Source: QQWI01 sp964522015
GTDB taxonomy: Bacteria > Bacillota > Clostridia > Peptostreptococcales > Acidaminobacteraceae
DNA: 64,000 nucleotides
NCBI GenBank assembly: GCA_964522015.1
Contig: CAZFST010000003.1
Coordinates: 102,541 to 166,540, forward strand
Reading direction: 5' to 3'
Shown here in pieces: positions 8,685-17,356 of this stretch (the stretch's first letter is position 1; each line of letters starts with the position of its first letter). The notes beneath the pieces were generated by a model. The model was not told the DNA's origin and ran no database searches. It saw only the letters and a list, made by a program, of their open reading frames with translations. Position numbers and translations under genes: made by a program.

Positions 8685-10859
8685 ATGATTGAGGTTCTGG
8701 TGATTGTAGGTTTATTGACACTTGATGTCGGCTTTTTCTCCAAAATAGGTCTCCTTTTGCTAACACTCCTCATTAAAACCGGTCGGCCCATTCTACAGAA
8801 GGTGTCTTTACTGGTTGTAGTTTGCATGATTTGGTATGGCAATATCTCGACTGAAGAAGAGGGGTTATTGCAGAAGTATAACTTAAATAAGGAAGCAACA
8901 ACCATTGAAGGCTATTGCTACAATGTTCAAAAGAACAGCTGTGATGTCTATACGTTTAAAAATAAACAGTGGGAAAAGGTGAGGGTCTATGTTTTTGAAA
9001 TGCCTAAGAAATTTGAAGGGCTGGCTGTTAAGGTCAGTAAAATCAAGCCTTACGCTTTTGAAACAGTCAATCAAGATGGTTTTAATCAAGAAAGATTTCT
9101 GGTGGCTAAGGGGTATCGCTGGGCTGTAAAGGCAAAAGCTGTGGATATAGTGGGTGTGTCGCTGGGGCAAGATCCCGATCTATTAAGACGACTTTCTTAT
9201 TTCTTTAGGACTGAACTCTTGAAAAGAGGTGGGGATCTAACCCCTGATACTGCGATGCTCTACAATGCACTATTCCTCGGGATCCTGTCAGATGATGAGG
9301 ATTTTAAAGCAACTTTGCAGTCATTAGGCTTGTTACATTTATTTGTGGTTTCGGGATTTCACTTTTCTGTGGTGATGGCAGTGGTCAGTTTACTAAGTGG
9401 TCCTTTGACTAAAAAACGCTATATATGGCAACAAGTTGTTTTGGTGGCAGCTTCGACTGCTTACTACCTTGCTACTATTGGGGGGGTTGGCAGTTGGCGT
9501 TCTTTGATGTCAATTGTTTTAGGGATCATGGGGTTTTATACAAAACGACGGATCAGTGGTCATATTGGTTTAGCACTTGTAATGCTATGTGCTATTTTTG
9601 TGAGGCCTACTGTGGTCTCGCAATTTGGTTTTATCGTTACATTTTTGGCATCGGCAATCGTAATTGTTACGGGACAACACCTTGCCACGGTTACTGTTAA
9701 GGGTGAGTCATTACCGCAAACAGTTGTCTTATTTATGCAGAGCTTATGTGTTTACATAGCTGTTTTGCCCTTTGTACTGGATGCTTACGGATCAAGCAAC
9801 GTTTTGCAAATCCCCTTGACTGTCCTTGCCACACCCCTTGTGGTTGCCTTTGTTTGGCTCAGTGCCATTTGGGTGGTGATTTGGCCTTTGCCAATTGTGT
9901 CCCCCTATTTTGCTCATGTGGTAGAGCTCTGTTCTAAATTCATCTTTGAGATGCTAGCAACTTTACAGAGCTTTGGTACTTTGACAGCAGCCGTATCACA
10001 TCGGTGGGTTTTGGTGGCCCAGGTGGCCATTTGGGTAATCTGTATTTTTTGGTCCATGCCTAGAGTTAGGAGGTCCATGGATTCGAGGCAAATCTTAGGG
10101 ACTATGCTAATGGCTGTCATGCTAGTGAGTGGTGTGCTATTGATAGACCGAGTGGATTGGGGTCTATCCATTAGATCATTTGCACTTAGGGATGGGGATG
10201 CTTTTTTGATCAGAGGACCAGGACTGGTGGCGCTTTATGATGTTGGCAATGATCCTCAACTCCTTCAGCTACTTGATAAAGCAGGTGTGGATGGGATTGA
10301 TTGTGTTATTATTAGTCATCCTCATCAAGACCATATAGGGTTACTGCCACAACTCGTACAGAGATATAAGGTTGGTAACATCATCAGCACATGCGAAGGT
10401 GAAATGTCCCTTACCAAAGGTTCATTTGAGTTGCATTTAGGTCGATATTCGGGAACTGATGATCTAAACGAAGGTTCAATTGTAGTGGATGGCTACTATC
10501 GAGGACTTCAAAACCCTTTTGAGGTGGATGATATTAGCAGCGCTGATGCCAAGCGATTTATGTTGACAGGTGACCTTGAAGAAAAAGCGGTGGCGTGGCT
10601 TTTAGAAAACTATAGTGGTCATGTGGATCTTTTTAAGGTGCCCCATCACGGCAGTTATGTTGCGGATTATCCGCGGCTATTGTCTACATTTACCCCGGAT
10701 GTGGTTTGGATTACCGGTGGTAGGGGAAAACGGGTGAATAAGTTGAAAGCAAAAGAGGATTTATCTGACGCAAAGATTGAGTTTTATGATACCATGGAAC
10801 AAGGCGAGCTTTATTATGGATCATATATATCAAGAAACGCCACTAAAAAAAGTGAATGA
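8685..10859 (+). CDS. comEC: ComEC/Rec2 DNA-uptake channel protein
   Basis: 724 residues from the ATG at 8685, six bases after aaggtggg; an upstream ATG at 8628 has no such site. The N-terminal part has membrane helices and a soluble OB-like (DUF4131) region. The central Competence domain contains the conserved FLGILSDDEDF, HLFVVSGFHFS and multiple helices. The C-terminal metallo-beta-lactamase-like domain has ISHPHQDHIG and KVPHHGSY. In naturally competent bacteria ComEC forms the inner-membrane pore through which single-stranded DNA enters. Thirteen bases separate it from holA, a gene pair common in Firmicutes. It implies at least vestigial competence; other com genes are not in the window. 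Confidence 0.95.
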   Translation: MIEVLVIVGLLTLDVGFFSKIGLLLLTLLIKTGRPILQKVSLLVVVCMIWYGNISTEEEGLLQKYNLNKEATTIEGYCYNVQKNSCDVYTFKNKQWEKVRVYVFEMPKKFEGLAVKVSKIKPYAFETVNQDGFNQERFLVAKGYRWAVKAKAVDIVGVSLGQDPDLLRRLSYFFRTELLKRGGDLTPDTAMLYNALFLGILSDDEDFKATLQSLGLLHLFVVSGFHFSVVMAVVSLLSGPLTKKRYIWQQVVLVAASTAYYLATIGGVGSWRSLMSIVLGIMGFYTKRRISGHIGLALVMLCAIFVRPTVVSQFGFIVTFLASAIVIVTGQHLATVTVKGESLPQTVVLFMQSLCVYIAVLPFVLDAYGSSNVLQIPLTVLATPLVVAFVWLSAIWVVIWPLPIVSPYFAHVVELCSKFIFEMLATLQSFGTLTAAVSHRWVLVAQVAIWVICIFWSMPRVRRSMDSRQILGTMLMAVMLVSGVLLIDRVDWGLSIRSFALRDGDAFLIRGPGLVALYDVGNDPQLLQLLDKAGVDGIDCVIISHPHQDHIGLLPQLVQRYKVGNIISTCEGEMSLTKGSFELHLGRYSGTDDLNEGSIVVDGYYRGLQNPFEVDDISSADAKRFMLTGDLEEKAVAWLLENYSGHVDLFKVPHHGSYVADYPRLLSTFTPDVVWITGGRGKRVNKLKAKEDLSDAKIEFYDTMEQGELYYGSYISRNATKKSE

Positions 10860-10871
10860 ATAGAGGTTGGT

Positions 10872-11900
10872 ATGTCGTATAAAGAATTTTATCAAGCCGT
10901 CAGTGAAAATACATTGAAGCCACTTTATGTTTTTTACGGCCCAGAAATCTTATTGATCGATAGAATGCTTGAACAAGCGAGAGAAAAGTGCCTTTCTTCT
11001 CTAACTGTGGAGTTCAATTATGCTACTGTTGAATCGGATAACGTTACATTTGAACAGGCATTTGGAATGGTTGAAATGTTGCCAGTGATGGATACCCGGA
11101 GGATTGTGGTTTTCAAAAACCCCTTATTTATACAAAAAGAATCCTGGGATGAGCCGTCCCTAAAATCCTTCCTTCAATTTCACACTGTGGCTGATTGTAC
11201 TACGACAACAATCCTTTGGGTTCCAACCATTGATAAACGAAAAAAAATCTTCAAGGAAATTGCAAAATTCGGAGATGTCATCTCCTTTGATGCCCTAGAT
11301 GAAGGTGATCTCAATAAGTGGCTTCGGCAAGAGGTGAAAAAAGGTGGCAAAATATTAAGTGCCACTGTTGCCACCCATTTAATTGAACGGTCGGGCTATT
11401 ATCACCAAGATTCTGAAGTGGATCTTTATTGCATGTTAGGGTGGCTACAAACTCTGTTACATCAAACCTCGGATGTGGAAATTCTAAAAAAAGATGTGGA
11501 TCATATTTTAAAGTTTACGGTGGAAGCTAATGTCTTTAAATTGGTGGATGCTGTTTTTGAGGGTCAAAAGACGATTGCCCTGCAACAAATTCAGGCACTG
11601 GTTGCCAGTGGCGAGGCAGAACTTAAGTTACTATTTATGCTTCAGCGCCATGTTAGACAGCTTTTAAAAGTCAAGCAACTCCACCAGGAGGGCTTTTCCC
11701 AAGCAACTATTTCTGAAATGCTCAGTCTGAAATCTTTTGTCGTGAAAAAAAGTCTGGGTCATTGCAACCGGTTATCCTTACCACAACTGCGAGAAATGCT
11801 TTTTTTAACCGAAAGGACCGATGGGTATATGAAATCCAGTGCAACACCAGTGACAACCCTTTTAGAATGGGTTGTGGTGAAGCTCATGTTGATAAAATAA
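10872..11900 (+). CDS. holA: DNA polymerase III delta subunit
   Basis: 342 residues, normal for HolA, which opens the beta sliding clamp during loading by the clamp-loader complex. The N-terminus shows the family pattern LYVFYGPEILLIDRML. The middle is AAA+-like without a functional Walker A, and the C-terminal collar domain includes RHVRQLLKVKQL. It starts just after comEC with the ribosome site agaggttgg and is followed by convergent rpsT. comEC-holA-rpsT is the classical Firmicutes order, which supports the call. Confidence 0.93.
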   Translation: MSYKEFYQAVSENTLKPLYVFYGPEILLIDRMLEQAREKCLSSLTVEFNYATVESDNVTFEQAFGMVEMLPVMDTRRIVVFKNPLFIQKESWDEPSLKSFLQFHTVADCTTTTILWVPTIDKRKKIFKEIAKFGDVISFDALDEGDLNKWLRQEVKKGGKILSATVATHLIERSGYYHQDSEVDLYCMLGWLQTLLHQTSDVEILKKDVDHILKFTVEANVFKLVDAVFEGQKTIALQQIQALVASGEAELKLLFMLQRHVRQLLKVKQLHQEGFSQATISEMLSLKSFVVKKSLGHCNRLSLPQLREMLFLTERTDGYMKSSATPVTTLLEWVVVKLMLIK

Positions 11901-11930
11901 TGCTGTTATAACAACGTGACATAGATAGTC

Positions 11931-11971
11931 CTAAGGGCGTCAAAAGTGAAATTTACTTTTGACGCCCTTAG
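11931..11971. repeat. Perfect 17-bp inverted repeat between holA and rpsT
   Basis: Arms 11931-11947 and 11955-11971 are exact complements around a 7-nt loop. No T-run follows on either strand, so it is not a standard intrinsic terminator. It may stabilise or block transcripts from the convergent genes. Confidence 0.7.
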
Positions 11972-11980
11972 TATGTTGCT

Positions 11981-12020
11981 ACAAAAACAAAAAACAAAAA
12001 ACGTACCTATAAAGGTACGC
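11981..12020 (-). terminator. Terminator of rpsT
   Basis: Read on the minus strand, a 7-bp stem (CGTACCT/AGGTACG on the + strand, 12002-12008 with 12013-12019) is followed by a long T-rich tract interrupted by G. Confidence 0.75.
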
Positions 12021-12074
12021 TTGTGGACACGTTTAGGGAATACTTTTACGCTGAACAGATTGCTAAATGACGGT

Positions 12075-12338
12075 TTAGCCGATCTTGTTTGCGCGTTTTG
12101 CTAGTCTAGAAACCAATCTAGAAGCTTTCTTCTTGTGGATTGTTCCTTTTGTAGCAGTCATGTCGATACGCTTTTGAGCAGCGACAAGTTTTTCAGCAGT
12201 CAAAGCTGAATCTTTGTGAGCGATAGCTTCGTTCACTTTTTTGATTGCTGTTTTCATCGCAGATTTTCTAGACTTGTTTTCTTCAGTCTTCTTTGCGATG
12301 ACGAGAACTCTCTTCTTTGCAGATTTAATATTTGCCAC
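12075..12338 (-). CDS. rpsT: Small ribosomal subunit protein bS20
   Basis: 87 residues, the usual S20 length, starting with GTG. The sequence MANIKSAKKRVLVIAKK, the lysine-rich helices and the KGTIHKKKASRLVSRL segment are typical. S20 binds 16S rRNA early in 30S assembly. The ribosome site gggaggtg lies 7 bp upstream on the minus strand. It is one of only two minus-strand genes in the window and sits between holA and lepA, its usual place. The sporulation genes often found between rpsT and lepA are missing. Confidence 0.97.
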   Translation of the reverse strand: MANIKSAKKRVLVIAKKTEENKSRKSAMKTAIKKVNEAIAHKDSALTAEKLVAAQKRIDMTATKGTIHKKKASRLVSRLAKRANKIG

Positions 12339-12373
12339 AATAACACCTCCCTTATAGGTAGATTAACAAAAGT

Positions 12374-12402
12374 ATTTTATCATGATGTTGCCATCATAGC
12401 AA
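12374..12402 (-). promoter_or_regulatory. Promoter of rpsT
   Basis: On the minus strand, TTGCTA (12402-12397), a 17-bp spacer, then TAAAAT (12379-12374), 36 bp before the start codon. Confidence 0.6.
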
Positions 12403-12464
12403 GCACAAAAATAACTCGCCTCGATAAACTTCCGACGCTATTTCATAGAGTATCATAAAAAAGC

Positions 12465-12493
12465 TTACATGTCATTAGTTTTCGTGGTATAAT
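12465..12493 (+). promoter_or_regulatory. Promoter of lepA
   Basis: TTACAT at 12465-12470, a 17-bp spacer and a perfect TATAAT at 12488-12493 with an extended TGG before it. The leader to lepA is about 70 nt. Confidence 0.65.
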
Positions 12494-12567
12494 TTACTGT
12501 AATTTTGATTATTAGACGGCATCTATTTGCTATGGCCGTTTTGAGTCTATAAAGTGAAGGAGTAAGT

Positions 12568-14376
12568 ATGTCGAAACGACAAGAACATATCAGGAATTTT
12601 AGTATTATCGCCCATATAGACCACGGTAAATCTACATTAGCTGACCGTCTGATTGAGATTACTGGCACATTGACCAAACGGGAAATGCGTGAGCAAGTGC
12701 TTGACAGCATGGATCTTGAGCGCGAACGGGGTATCACCATTAAATTGCAGTCATCAAGATTGGTATACACCGCACAAAACGGCGAAGAGTATGTGCTTAA
12801 TTTAATTGACACACCGGGTCATGTGGACTTTACCTACGAGGTTTCCAGGAGCCTAAAAGCATGTGAAGGCGCTGTGCTAGTGGTTGATGCCACACAAGGA
12901 GTAGAGGCCCAGACCCTTGCAAATGTTTATCTTGCCCTTGAGCAAAATTTAGAAATCGTACCGGTTCTCAATAAAATTGACTTGCCGAGTTCTAGACCAG
13001 AAGAAGTGATTCAAGAAATTGAAGACATCATCGGCATCGTTGCCGAGGGTGCACCCCAGATTTCTGCTAAAACGGGACAGAATATTGAAGCTGTTCTTGA
13101 AGCGATTATTGAACATGTTCCTGCACCAACCGGTGATGAAGACGCTTCATTAAAAGCTTTGATTTTCGACTCTTATTATGACTCCTATAAGGGCGCTGTA
13201 GCCTATGTTAGAATCTTTGATGGTTCGGCTAAAAAAGGCGATAAAATACTACTAATGGCCACTGGCGCAGAGTATGAAATCACTGAAGTCGGTATTTTCA
13301 CACCTGCAATGGCTCCAATCAAACAGCTTTTTGCAGGGGATGTCGGATACATCACAGCCAGTATCAAGAATGTTAAAGACTGTACCGTGGGTGATACCAT
13401 CACCCATAGTTTGAACCCAACTCCGCAATCACTACCAGGCTATAAACCTGCAACCCCAATGGTTTATTGTGGTGTCTACCCTGCTGAGGGGCAGGATTTT
13501 GAAGTGATTCGAGATGCTCTAGAAAAACTGCAACTCAATGATGCGGCGCTGACATTTGAAGCAGAAGTCTCGGTTGCTCTTGGTTTTGGTTTTAGATGCG
13601 GTTTCCTTGGACTCCTCCATATGGAAATTATTCAAGAACGTTTGGAGCGAGAGTTTGACCTTGATCTAATTTCAACGGCACCAAGTGTTATTTATCGTAT
13701 AACAAAAACTGATGGTAGTGTTTTGATGGTTCAAAACCCTTCAAACTTACCGCCACTGGGTGAAATTGAATTGATGGAAGAGCCAATAGTCAACTGCGAC
13801 ATCATGCTGCCTAAAGATTATGTGGGTACTGTGATGGAACTGTGCCAAGCCAGACGGGGCGTGATGATTAAAATGGACTACTTGGATGAGCGCCGGGTTC
13901 AGTTGCACTACGAAATGCCATTGAATGAAGTCATCTATGATTTCTTTGATGCCTTAAAATCAAAAACCCGTGGCTATGGTTCATTAGATTATGATTTCAA
14001 AGAGTATGTACCAGCAGAACTGGTCCGTTTGGATATTCTACTCAATAAAGAATTGATTGATGCATTTTCTCTCATTACCCATGAAACCACAGCCTATGCC
14101 CGTGGCAGAAAAATCTGTGAACGTCTAAAAGAAGAAATCCCAAGACAAATGTTCACGATTCCAATCCAGGCATCGGTGGGTACAAAGGTTATTGCAAGAG
14201 AGACCATCAGCGCCCTCCGTAAAGACGTTTTAGCCAAGTGCTACGGCGGTGATATCTCCAGAAAGAAAAAGCTCCTCAACAAGCAAAAAGAGGGTAAGAA
14301 GCGTATGCGTCAAATGGGTAATGTAGAAGTACCTCAGCACGCCTTCTTGGCAGTCCTCAAATACGACGATAATTAA
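12568..14376 (+). CDS. lepA: Elongation factor 4 (LepA) GTPase
   Basis: 602 residues, full length. G-motifs are AHIDHGKST (G1), RERGITIK (G2), DTPGHVDF (G3) and NKIDLP (G4). They are followed by beta-barrel and EF-G-like domains and the LepA-specific C-terminal domain ending in a basic GKKRMRQMGNVEVP region. LepA binds the ribosome in cytoplasm or at the membrane and affects translation under ionic stress and 30S biogenesis. The start has gaaggag at optimal spacing. hemW follows after a weak hairpin. Its last 16 bases including the stop are duplicated just downstream. Confidence 0.98.
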   Translation: MSKRQEHIRNFSIIAHIDHGKSTLADRLIEITGTLTKREMREQVLDSMDLERERGITIKLQSSRLVYTAQNGEEYVLNLIDTPGHVDFTYEVSRSLKACEGAVLVVDATQGVEAQTLANVYLALEQNLEIVPVLNKIDLPSSRPEEVIQEIEDIIGIVAEGAPQISAKTGQNIEAVLEAIIEHVPAPTGDEDASLKALIFDSYYDSYKGAVAYVRIFDGSAKKGDKILLMATGAEYEITEVGIFTPAMAPIKQLFAGDVGYITASIKNVKDCTVGDTITHSLNPTPQSLPGYKPATPMVYCGVYPAEGQDFEVIRDALEKLQLNDAALTFEAEVSVALGFGFRCGFLGLLHMEIIQERLEREFDLDLISTAPSVIYRITKTDGSVLMVQNPSNLPPLGEIELMEEPIVNCDIMLPKDYVGTVMELCQARRGVMIKMDYLDERRVQLHYEMPLNEVIYDFFDALKSKTRGYGSLDYDFKEYVPAELVRLDILLNKELIDAFSLITHETTAYARGRKICERLKEEIPRQMFTIPIQASVGTKVIARETISALRKDVLAKCYGGDISRKKKLLNKQKEGKKRMRQMGNVEVPQHAFLAVLKYDDN

Positions 14377-14411
14377 AATCTTCGACGTTTATCTTATACG
14401 ACGATAATTAA
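14361..14411 (+). repeat. 16-bp direct repeat duplicating the end of lepA
   Basis: ATACGACGATAATTAA occurs at 14361-14376 (last lepA codons and stop) and again exactly at 14396-14411. It looks like a small tandem duplication of 35 bp period. Confidence 0.85.
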
Positions 14412-14416
14412 CAAAA

Positions 14417-14448
14417 TGGCTGTCTTCATCTGAAGGCAGCTTTACTTT
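14417..14448 (+). terminator. Hairpin between lepA and hemW
   Basis: A 9-bp stem (14419-14427 with 14432-14440, one wobble) with a 4-nt loop is followed by TTTACTTTAA. The T-run is poor, so partial termination is likely. Confidence 0.5.
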
Positions 14449-14469
14449 AATCATAAGAAGGGAAAGCTG

Positions 14470-15597
14470 ATGTCACATCTTTATATTCATATTCCATTTT
14501 GCAGCCACCGATGTGGGTATTGTGATTTTGTTTCATCATCTCGTCTAGATCACATACCTCAGTATTTGGAGACGCTTTACGCAGAATTACGGCTACTCTA
14601 TAAGCAGTATCCTTGGCCGCTTAAAACCATTTATATCGGTGGTGGTACCCCGTCAGTTCTTAGTGAGGGTGATTTTCTTACTTTACTAGAGCAAGTTAAA
14701 GGGATTTACGGGACTCCATCACAAGAGTGGACAGTAGAAATGAATCCAGAAACCGTAACCCCGCAAAAGGTTGCAGCACTGTCTAGACTTGGCGTCAACC
14801 GGGTGAGTCTTGGCATGCAAGCCAAACAACCCCATCTACTGCAGGTGCTTGAGCGCCATTCTCGTTTTGAAGATGTGCATAGGGCCGTTTCCCTCATCAA
14901 GGCGGCTGGTATTCCTCATCTTAGCCTGGATTTAATCTATGGCATCCCCGGGCAAACTTTATCCGAACTCACCGAGAGTCTTGAGGCAGTCCTAGGGCTA
15001 AACCCCGATCATATCTCAACCTATGCCTTAAAACTTGAACCACAAACACCCATGGGTAAACTTTCGGAACAAGGATTGCTCAAATTGCCTGTGGATGATT
15101 TTGTGGCTGATCAGCTGGATTTAGTGATTGATACCCTGGTTATTGCTGGTTATGGCCGCTATGAGATTTCTAACTTTGCAAAGAGTGGGTGTGAGAGCAA
15201 GCACAATCTGGCCTATTGGCATGGCAATAATACTTTGGGGGCAGGGATGGGAGCCGTTTATCTTGTAGATGGTGTGCGCTTTGAGAATTTTAGCGTTTTT
15301 TCTGCTTACTTTGAGAGTGGCTTGGCCGGGATATTACCCATCGAGTCACAGGAAAAATTAGGAAAAGAAGATTTGCTCTTAGAAGCACTGATGCTTGAAC
15401 TTCGTTTAGCAGAGGGGATTTCCTTAAAGGGATTTGAAGCTAAATTCGGCGTGGATTTTGAAGTGCTCTTTGAGCGGTATATCAAAAAATACATGGCCCT
15501 AGGCTTGATGGACAAAAGTGACTCCCATATTTACTTAACACGTAAGGGCATGGGAATTGAAAATGCCATACTTATAGAGATGTTTGATGCAATTTGA
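14470..15597 (+). CDS. hemW: HemW-type radical SAM protein (heme chaperone / CPO-like)
   Basis: 375 residues. The radical SAM cluster motif is in IPFCSHRCGYCDF (CxxxCxxC), followed by IYIGGGTPSVL and, further on, SLDLIYGIPGQT. The short length and missing HemN-specific N-terminal extension mark HemW rather than true coproporphyrinogen dehydrogenase HemN. HemW proteins bind heme and deliver it to acceptors such as respiratory enzymes. It sits between lepA and hrcA, the normal Firmicutes context. No heme biosynthesis genes are in the window, so its partner is unknown. Confidence 0.92.
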   Translation: MSHLYIHIPFCSHRCGYCDFVSSSRLDHIPQYLETLYAELRLLYKQYPWPLKTIYIGGGTPSVLSEGDFLTLLEQVKGIYGTPSQEWTVEMNPETVTPQKVAALSRLGVNRVSLGMQAKQPHLLQVLERHSRFEDVHRAVSLIKAAGIPHLSLDLIYGIPGQTLSELTESLEAVLGLNPDHISTYALKLEPQTPMGKLSEQGLLKLPVDDFVADQLDLVIDTLVIAGYGRYEISNFAKSGCESKHNLAYWHGNNTLGAGMGAVYLVDGVRFENFSVFSAYFESGLAGILPIESQEKLGKEDLLLEALMLELRLAEGISLKGFEAKFGVDFEVLFERYIKKYMALGLMDKSDSHIYLTRKGMGIENAILIEMFDAI

Positions 15598-15611
15598 ATC
15601 CACTTAGACTC

Positions 15612-15640
15612 TTGACAAGAGAAACAAAGGGTAGTATATT
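15612..15640 (+). promoter_or_regulatory. Sigma-A promoter of the hrcA operon
   Basis: Consensus TTGACA at 15612-15617, a 17-bp spacer and TATATT at 15635-15640. The CIRCE operator lies right after it. Confidence 0.85.
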
Positions 15641-15653
15641 ATGGATAGAGGTA

Positions 15654-15680
15654 TTAGCACTCCTTGTTGACGAGTGCTAA
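15654..15680 (+). promoter_or_regulatory. CIRCE operator (HrcA binding site)
   Basis: A perfect match to the CIRCE inverted repeat: TTAGCACTC, nine bases, GAGTGCTAA. It covers the likely transcription start of hrcA-grpE-dnaK, so HrcA should repress its own operon and release it on heat shock. No second CIRCE is seen before dnaK or dnaJ. Confidence 0.97.
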
Positions 15681-15695
15681 CAAGTGAGGTGGAAG

Positions 15696-16721
15696 ATGCA
15701 ACTCGGCGATAGAAAATTGCGTATTTTAAAAGTCATTATTGACGATTATATTGATACTGCTCTGCCGGTCGGGTCTCGTACGATTTCTAAAAAGCCCTCC
15801 ATGGCAGTCAGTTCAGCCACAATTCGAAACGAAATGGCTGATTTAGAAGACCTTGGTTTACTATTGCAACCCCATACTTCAGCAGGGCGTATACCCTCTG
15901 ATTTAGGCTATCGCTTATATGTTGATTTTATGAAGGATGCCTATGATTTAAAAGCAGACCAAAAGGCATTAGTTCAATCCCTTCTGGTAACCAATATCAT
16001 TGAGATGGAAGATATTATCCTCCATGCAGTATCACTTTTGTCAAAGTTGACGGGTTTAACCACCGTCATCAGTTTGCCTTTGTTTAAAAAGAGCAATTTA
16101 GTGAATATGAAGATTGTAAAAATCAATGACAAAAAAGCGCTTTTGATCATGGTTTCAGATACAGGGGTTGTTAAAAACATTTCCCTAGGTATTGACGACT
16201 TAAATCAAGAAGTTCTGGATGCCATTGTCGATTGTCTGTTAACCCGTTTTAAAGGCACGGCCATAGAGGCCATCAATGTGAGAGAAATCTTTGCCATTAA
16301 GCAGAATTTTGGCCAATATGGCGACGTGATTGATTATCTGATACCGATTCTTAGAGATTCCTTAAAGGATATTAAAGATTTTGAGGTCTACGTAGATGGT
16401 GTGAATTCGGTTTTTCAACTACCTGAGTTCAATGACATCTCTACGGCAAAAAAATTCTTGGATATGATGAGCGATAAAGACTTAATCTATAGAGCCCTTG
16501 AAGATGCAAACGAAAAAATGATCGTTCGCATCGGTCGAGAAAATGTTCTTGATGAACTCAAGAATTTAACGGTTATTGCTGCACCATATAAATTTAATGG
16601 TGTTAATGATGGCCGAATCGGCGTGATTGGTCCAATGCGTATGAATTATGATCAAGTTATGACAACGGTTAGTTATATAGCGGATACCCTAACCACTATT
16701 TTTTCGGGTATTCACTTGTAA
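15696..16721 (+). CDS. hrcA: Heat-inducible transcription repressor HrcA
   Basis: 341 residues from the ATG at 15696 (gaggtgg upstream; a GTG at 15684 would overlap it). The N-terminal winged helix contains VGSRTISK and the recognition segment SSATIRNEMADLEDLGLL. A GAF-like middle domain and the C-terminal GVIGPMRMNYDQVMTTVSYIAD motif complete the protein. HrcA binds CIRCE and depends on GroEL for folding. The perfect CIRCE 16 bp upstream shows autoregulation. First gene of hrcA-grpE-dnaK-(dnaJ). Confidence 0.97.
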   Translation: MQLGDRKLRILKVIIDDYIDTALPVGSRTISKKPSMAVSSATIRNEMADLEDLGLLLQPHTSAGRIPSDLGYRLYVDFMKDAYDLKADQKALVQSLLVTNIIEMEDIILHAVSLLSKLTGLTTVISLPLFKKSNLVNMKIVKINDKKALLIMVSDTGVVKNISLGIDDLNQEVLDAIVDCLLTRFKGTAIEAINVREIFAIKQNFGQYGDVIDYLIPILRDSLKDIKDFEVYVDGVNSVFQLPEFNDISTAKKFLDMMSDKDLIYRALEDANEKMIVRIGRENVLDELKNLTVIAAPYKFNGVNDGRIGVIGPMRMNYDQVMTTVSYIADTLTTIFSGIHL

Positions 16722-16744
16722 AGTGTAGTATATAGGAGGAAAGC

Positions 16745-17317
16745 ATGGCATTTAAAAAGCGTGAAAAAGAACTTGATCTAGAAGCTGAAGCCATTGTGGA
16801 TGATGCGGTCCACAATCAAGAAGCGGCTATGATCGATGATGAATTTACTGAGACTGGCGAGGACGCACCCTTACAAGCTAGCCTAGAAATTCAAGAAGCA
16901 CTGAAGGAGCACGAACAAAAATTCTTGCGTCTTTCTGCGGATTTTGCAAACTATAAGCGACGTGTTGAAAAAGAAAAATCGGACATCTATAGGAGTGCTA
17001 ATGAGCGTTTAATGGTCTCTCTATTATCGGTGATCGACAACATGGAGCGGGCTCTAAGCCATGCAGAAGAAAGCTCTAAAGAGTCTTTTGTCTCCGGTGT
17101 TGAAATGGTCTTTAAGAACATGATGGAAGTGGTTGCTAAAGAAGGTCTTAAAGACATTGAAGCCATGGATCAACCCTTTGATCCCAATCAACATCATGCT
17201 GTTATGACAGAAGCTAAAGAAGGTTATGACAGCGACTATGTCATTGCTGTTTTACAAAAAGGGTACTTGCTGAATGACAAGGTCATCCGACATGCGATGG
17301 TCAAGGTCTCAGAATAA
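16745..17317 (+). CDS. grpE: GrpE nucleotide exchange factor
   Basis: 190 residues. An acidic, variable N-terminal ~45 residues precedes a long dimerising helix (EHEQKFLRLSADFANYKRRV), the GrpE hallmark, and a small beta-domain ending VIRHAMVKVSE. GrpE releases ADP from DnaK so that substrate can leave. A strong ribosome site (aggagg) precedes the ATG. It lies 23 bp after hrcA and 39 bp before dnaK, in one heat-shock transcript. Confidence 0.97.
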   Translation: MAFKKREKELDLEAEAIVDDAVHNQEAAMIDDEFTETGEDAPLQASLEIQEALKEHEQKFLRLSADFANYKRRVEKEKSDIYRSANERLMVSLLSVIDNMERALSHAEESSKESFVSGVEMVFKNMMEVVAKEGLKDIEAMDQPFDPNQHHAVMTEAKEGYDSDYVIAVLQKGYLLNDKVIRHAMVKVSE

Positions 17318-17356
17318 ATATAAAACTCATTATTTAAATTATAGGAGGATAAAAAC

